Position numbers and translations under genes: made by a program
The notes under the pieces: model-generated
Told to the model about the DNA's origin: nothing
The model's database searches: none
Seen by the model: the letters and a program-made list of their open reading frames with translations, nothing else
In this document: positions 58,708 through 64,000 of the stretch, piece after piece
Layout of the letters: each line of letters opens with the position of its first letter
Numbering within the stretch: the stretch's first letter is position 1
Assembly (NCBI GenBank): GCA_036346255.1
Contig: CM070617.1
Location: 25,967,080-26,031,079, forward strand
DNA: 64,000 bases
Direction of reading: 5' to 3'
DNA from: Ampelocalamus luodianensis
Lineage: Eukaryota > Streptophyta > Magnoliopsida > Poales > Poaceae

Positions 58708-61225
58708 TCAAGCCTGTGCAAACATATGAAAATGGATACGTCGTCAATTGCAAACACTTACAGTATAAGGCCAAGTATTCAGAGCGATGCTATGCAATCT
58801 TCTCAAGTAAGGTGGCATAGAAGAGAGGCGGCGCTTGTGTGAGATTGTTCAGCTTCGTTCTATGCCTAATATAAACACCAAAGTCGCAACTGCATTCGGC
58901 AGCTACAATAAGTAGCAGGTGGAGTGGTGGGCTAGTCTGCATGTTTATTACCTTATTTTAACCGCTAAGGAGCATAGAATTTGAACAATTGCAAGAGTTT
59001 AGATAGGTCTTCAACAAAGCACAACAAGACATCCAATGAAGGAATGGCCAATGTGGCTAACATACCTTGTTGGCGATGTTGTTGGAAAGCCAATCAAGCC
59101 CCTCGTACAACCCTTCACCAGATGTAGCACAAGTGCTCTGAATGTACCTGCACCCCCAGGACATAATTTATTTTAGCAACAGCATGCATATCATATAAAT
59201 GCCAAAAGGCAAACAGTGACACCGACAATTATTTTAGACGGGATAAGTAATGTAGCACTTGCTGAATGGATATGGAAAATTCAGCTCAACACTCGTGACC
59301 CCCAACCAGGAGACTATAAAACATTACAGATAAATGCCACACATCCTATAGAAATGGTTCCAGAACCAATAATGCTTCCGCACTTTGATTTGAAGGCACG
59401 CTATATATACTTGCAATCTCACTATATAAAAGTTTCCAATTATCAATATGACCAATATAGACACACTGAAAAGTTGCAGAACAACAGGGAAACTTCGCCC
59501 AAGTTAGAAAGGTGCACAAAGTTCCTTACCAGTGCCGCTGGCGCAAAGAATGCAGACCAAGTTTGTCAGTGATTTCAGCAGCATTCATGGCATTAGGAAG
59601 ATCTTGTTTGTTTGCAAATACAAGCAGAACAGCATCACGCAGCTCATCCTATATCACAGAAAGATCCTCCATTAGTCAGGAACCAGTTGATAAAAAATGG
59701 AAACAGGAGCTAAAATTTCTACCAGTAAGTTCTTAATAAAACACCAGGGCTGAACATAGAAGAAAAGGAATGCTGCTTAACATTTGAACTAAGAATGCTG
59801 CTTAACATTTGAACTATCTTACATCTTTATGTTTTGTCTCCTAAGCTGCTCATGGAACTCTCAAAATTTCGTTTGGTAAGCCAGCTTATATTCTTCCAAT
59901 TTATGATTGCAAGATTGTTGAATCAAAACTTCATATTACAATATATAATTATAGACTGGATATTGGCAAACAGAAACACTTTGGAACAACTACAACAACA
60001 CTAGTGCATTACCTCATTCAGCATCCTGTGGAGCTCATCTCTGGCCTCAACAACACGCTCCCTATCATTGCTGTCCACAACAAAAATGAGTCCCTGCGTA
60101 TTCTGGAAGTAGTGCCTCCACAGGGGCCTGATCTGTTTAGGCATAGAAAACAATAAAAGAATGAGTCCAATGCTTAAGTTTATGCTGTCGACATGATTTA
60201 TCCATCTGAGATAGTAAGTTGTTATAAGTAGACTTTCTTACCTTGTCCTGGCCACCGACATCCCAAACGGTGAAGCTAATATTCTTGTATTCAACAGTTT
60301 CAACGTTAAATCCTGCAAATATCCAGAATAAGCCAGTTTTATTAACTAAAGCACATAGTGAAGCCATACAGTAAAGAAGAGATATAAAAAATTAAAATGT
60401 ACTGTATCTCTTTACTAATAGCATAATCCTAAAAATGAATGAACATAAATGATATTTCATCCAGAAGACCACAAAGTTTGTCTCATAACTCTCCTAATAT
60501 TGGTGGGTTCTTTTTAGGATATCAATTGAATAGAACAGGCAGAGAAATTCAGCATAGAGTACGCTTGTTTTTTATATGGCTGGCTCAATCATTTTTTAAA
60601 AGATCGCATGACTGTATATAGATCATTTTCATGAACAGAGTTGACAGTAAATGTGAGTCCCAATGTGTATGGTCACTGTAGAACTATGATCGTGTTGGGG
60701 GAAAAAAAGTTACCATCTACTCTTGGTAATGCCACCACAGTGGTTCAAACTAAGCTCAGATGGTTGACTTTATTCTAACAAAAATGAGATCCAACCAGTA
60801 GTATTTGCTTGACTAAATTCTAACCAAAGTAAGATCCAAGATCTAACTAACATCTTGAGGTTGCTACGCAGCTTGTAATACGAATAAGCTAAGGTTTGCC
60901 ATTCACACTACTAAATACGGTAGCAGGCCAACGGTACCTTACAGGTCTACATTACAGTAGCAGTACTCTCTTCATATGATTAGGTTTGCATTTTTTGTAA
61001 ATATATGTGCTCTGCCGTATCTTCATACAGTTAAGACAGCACGAAAAGCGGAAGCACAGGATGAACAGAACGCTTACCGATGGTTGGGATGGTGGTGACG
61101 ATCTCGCCGAGCTTAAGCTTGTATAGGATGGTGGTCTTACCGGCGGCATCAAGCCCGACCATGAGAATCCTCATCTCCTTCTTGGCGAAGAGGCGGCTGA
61201 ACAGCTTCGTGAACGTGAGCCCCAT
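58708..61225 (-). CDS. ARF1: ADP-ribosylation factor 1 class GTPase
   Basis: Small GTPase that recruits COPI and clathrin adaptors to Golgi and endosomal membranes. Six coding exons: 61225-61078, 60312-60242, 60132-60013, 59648-59530, 59147-59066 and 58713-58708. They give exactly 181 aa, the family length. [13 protein letters not shown] supplies the N-myristoylation Gly2 and amphipathic helix. The nucleotide-binding motifs are GLDAAGKT (P-loop), PTIGFN (switch I), WDVGGQDK (switch II), NKQD and CATSG. The C-terminus is NNIANKA; the last exon encodes only Ala plus stop. A leader intron (acceptor at 61232, donor next to 61727) separates the start codon from a 5' untranslated exon. A TATA box lies at 61901-61908. 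The AGD14-like gene in this window encodes a protein of the class that regulates ARF. Confidence 0.96.
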
Positions 61226-61726
61226 CTCTCCCTATGCTTAAAAAGAAGGGAAAAAACAAGGCAAGTTTTAGCCAGCCGCGCAGATCTACAGAGAGTCACA
61301 GACCCGCTTCGATCTACACGCGCAACACACACAGCTCTCCACGCACTTGTGCCCAAGCAATTGGAGCACAGCCCACTGAATTCAGAAGAAATGGAATCCC
61401 CCCGAGCTACGAGATCCGCGAGATCTCAACCTCGGGGCTCGCCGATCTACGAGACGGCGCGCGCAAGGCGCGGGACCGAATCGGATTCGCGACCATCTAA
61501 AGCGGAAAGCGAAAGGCACGAACAGATTCGCCAAACACTAGCGTGGGAGCGACGCTACACCACGCGGTAGCAAAAGCTTCCAGCTCCATGGAATCGGCCA
61601 GCTCGCGTCAGGGAAAAAAACGTCACAAACCAGTCGCCGGCCGAACGACCGAACCGATCGGATCCGCGAGCGCGGCGGTGGAATTCAGACCGACATGGAG
61701 ATGGGGAGGAGGATCGGAGCACTCAC

Positions 61727-61908
61727 CGAGATGGCGACGACGCCTCCGCGCTTAGAGCCCGCTCCGCTGCGCTCCGGGCTGCTGATCTGCGTGCGCGGAT
61801 CGGCGGAGACAGGGAGGTCGGAGGTTTCGAACCGCACGAATGCAACGCGACGCTGTGGTGGACTGGCGGTGCGGTGCGAACCGGTCGGTGCCCGAGGCGG
61901 CTATATAG
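61727..61908 (-). promoter_or_regulatory. ARF promoter TATA box and leader exon
   Basis: CTATATAG (61901-61908) is a good TATA box on the minus strand; transcription would begin about 30 bases downstream, near 61870. The leader exon would end at 61727 before a GTGAGT donor and splice to 61231, six bases before the ATG. Leader introns are usual in highly expressed plant genes. The start of transcription is inferred. Confidence 0.65.
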
Positions 61909-63040
61909 AAGGGCGCGAGGCCCACCGTCACGTGGGGGCTATACACCGCGCACATCCGCATCTGCATGGACCCTTCCTCCGGTGGATGCTTCGACTGGCG
62001 TGTGGGGCTTCTCGGTATGGGGCTCAAGACCCAACTCGGCTCAAGCCAGTAGTGCATTCGCCGATTCGATTCGATTCGATTCGATCTTAGCTTCCTGGGT
62101 TCAAGCGTTGGAAAGGCCTATTTCGTTTGGAGCACGTTTGATTCGGCCCGGCCCAATCTTCCAATTCGGTTGGATTTGTTCGTCATTTGTTTTTTCTTTT
62201 CCCAACTCATTTATTCGTCATTTGTTGGGTTCGTATCGTGTGGTTTCTTTCGGGCTTACTTTTGACCGGCCGTCAAAACTCGGTGCCTCTTGAACAATTT
62301 TCTTGTGTCCCCTAGCGTATACTGAGAAAAAGAACGCATACAAGACAAAGATCAGATTCGTCAGTCGCAACTCGCAGAAGGCATGGATACTAGCCCCAAT
62401 AAGAAGCTCCTTCCTGCTTAAGCATCTTATTCCTCTTTTTATTAGACGAATCTGCGACTTTTTTTAAGAACAAATCTTGGTAGAGTCGGCTCAGCTTGCT
62501 GGCAATTACAGAATGTTTCAAGGACACGAGGTTAACTTAGGAAAGCAGCCGACTCAACTACCATCGTGTGCATGCTAGCTATGACCAAATTTTGCTTAGA
62601 ACCGAAGGCTCTTGCTCAAACGTATAAACAAGAAGGGAGGGGTCGTGTCGGCTGTCGAGTGACTAGATGCTTCATGTTTTTATATCACTGGCTCGCCGCA
62701 GGGTGCAACTGGAATAGATTGTGAGTTTTACGGTTCCAAAAATTGGGTCGATCGATGAGTTCATCAATGAAGGAAATAGCTCGTGATTGTCATGGGCACG
62801 CATGGATCGATCGTGAACATCTGTTCAATCTTAAGGCAACAATAGCTAAAGCGTTTCAATCCGCCGTTGATGTCATCAACTTACAGTCTTACACGCAAGT
62901 ACGCACAACCACCCTCTACGACACCTAGAGCATCTACAAGTAGTCCTTCACTTCTAGCTGCTCTGAACTTATAACTCTGTCAGTGATCTGTCTACCCGTT
63001 TTTGTAGTATGCAGTCGACAAAAACTTATGCACGATCGCA
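61909..63040. other. ARF upstream region and intergenic DNA
   Basis: Contains a GATTC pentamer run at about 62060-62083. Short frames are present but none is convincing. No other gene or element was identified. Confidence 0.4.
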
Positions 63041-63204
63041 GCGGCGGATCCTAGAAGGCTGAGTGGGGCTCTCGAATTTCAGTTTTCAGTGAAGTAACTT
63101 AATATCTAATTACTTATATGATTGTACCCTCACTTGACTCAACAGAGATGTTCAGACAGTCTATTTATGCCCCACTCAATAAAAAATTCTAGGTCCACCC
63201 CTGC
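63041..63204. mobile_element. Short MITE with GGATCCTAGAA / TTCTAGGTCC ends
   Basis: Left arm CGGCGGATCCTAGAAGGCTG with GAGTGGGGC, right arm GCCCCACTCA then AATTCTAGGTCCACCCCTGC: imperfect inverted arms of about 30 bases around an AT-rich core. The target duplication is not clear. Confidence 0.55.
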
Positions 63205-64000
63205 CCGATGTGATCGATCGACGAACACAACCAAATATTAATGGGACCTTATAAAGTCATGTACAATGGACTTACATCAATTGTTTATAGTCTCTACCAC
63301 ATATGATTCAAGCTGATGTAGATGAAAGGGAATAAAGATAGAGAAATATGTTATCTACAATCCTGTAACCGATTGTATCACCAAAATCAAGAAGAAAATG
63401 TCTTAGATCCATAAAAGTATTAAAAGATTGTATCATATATAAAGATAAGTGAAAAGATAACCCATTGTATGAACTGTCTATCTGTCTACAGGTAACATGA
63501 AGAGTTATTATAGACACCAACCGTCTGTACCATTGTACATGCCTTAATTTAGCATCTACGCTCACACATACTTCCCACGGTCAAATCAACACGAGTGAGT
63601 GGTAGAGAGATGAAAATAAATTTTCTGCGGGAGGGCCTCGGCGGGGCCGTGCATCCACTGTTGCACCACTACAGTATAATGAGGTGGGAGAAAGATCGGA
63701 CGGTGGGGATGAGAGGCCTCTCCGTGAGGGCTCCTCGGAGAATTTGCTTCCGAGAGAGATTACTAGTGCTAGAGGACTAGAGCTACATATGGTGGTGTTT
63801 GGTTCAGGAGTGATAACGTACACTACATGTAAATGGAATGGGATTGCAGGGGTTTTGGTAAATTCTAAATGGATGATTCCTTGATTTGTTTGGTCCTAGT
63901 GGGGGAATGGTTTTAGATCCCATTACTGTGTTTGGTTGAGGCAGTGGTATGAGAAAGCATGTAACAACTAACAACCAAGAAAAAAAACAATAGATTACGA
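63205..64000. other. Right edge: intergenic DNA and a partial MITE
   Basis: From about 63790, 'ggtggtgtttggttcagg' and 'ctgtgtttggttgaggcag' bracket an AT-rich segment and resemble Tourist-like termini, but the element is not clearly bounded before the window ends. No gene is supported. Confidence 0.35.

Overview
The window is nuclear DNA from a flowering plant, most likely a grass (Poaceae). The genes are intron-rich with GT-AG introns and GC-rich first exons. The protein families are plant-specific or eukaryotic, one fragment matches a grass-type chloroplast rpoA, and there are many small MITEs and long-LTR chromovirus retrotransposons of the kind common in grasses. The species cannot be named from the sequence alone. 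No bacterial-type operon, CRISPR array or tRNA gene was seen.

Genes, left to right: a type I inositol polyphosphate 5-phosphatase (+, 5403-10220, ten coding exons); a GPI-anchored lipid-transfer protein (-, 12316-14067, three exons); a NUFIP1-like snoRNP-assembly factor (-, 21068-25745, six exons, with a frameshifted acidic tail); an AGD14-type ARF GTPase-activating protein (-, 27148-32368, twelve exons); a beta-glucosidase (GH1) 3' remnant (+, 52794-53369); the ESCRT-II subunit VPS36 (+, 54750-57576); and an ARF1-class small GTPase (-, 58708-61225, 181 aa, with a leader intron). All exon junctions given here were checked for GT-AG ends and reading phase. Four of the intact genes belong to phosphoinositide or vesicle traffic (5-phosphatase, ArfGAP, VPS36, ARF). 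Nothing in the sequence shows they are co-regulated, so this may be chance.

Repeats fill the space between genes. 420-2150 looks like an old antisense LTR of Tekay type. Compact DNA elements sit in introns and gene flanks: a hAT MITE with 8-bp target duplication at 9317-9542, a Mutator-type foldback with 9-bp duplication at 10751-10966, and a PIF/Harbinger-type MITE with TAA duplication at 32711-33071. A 3.2-kb solo LTR with a GTGGT duplication (15985-19181) splits one unit of a local tandem array, close to a truncated plastid rpoA insertion (15277-15531). A complete 11.36-kb Tekay-like chromovirus (35542-46900, duplication AAATT) lies between AGD14 and a repeat-rich tract. That tract holds a 21-bp degenerate tandem repeat, an AT-rich repeat and a decayed Mutator-like transposase.

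No clearly new biological system was found. The observations most worth checking are the homopolymer frameshift in NUFIP1, the VPS36 stop codon that lies inside a splice donor, the 21-bp repeat that encodes a Phe/Lys/Arg/His-rich pattern, and the unusual small-indel pattern between the two Tekay LTRs.
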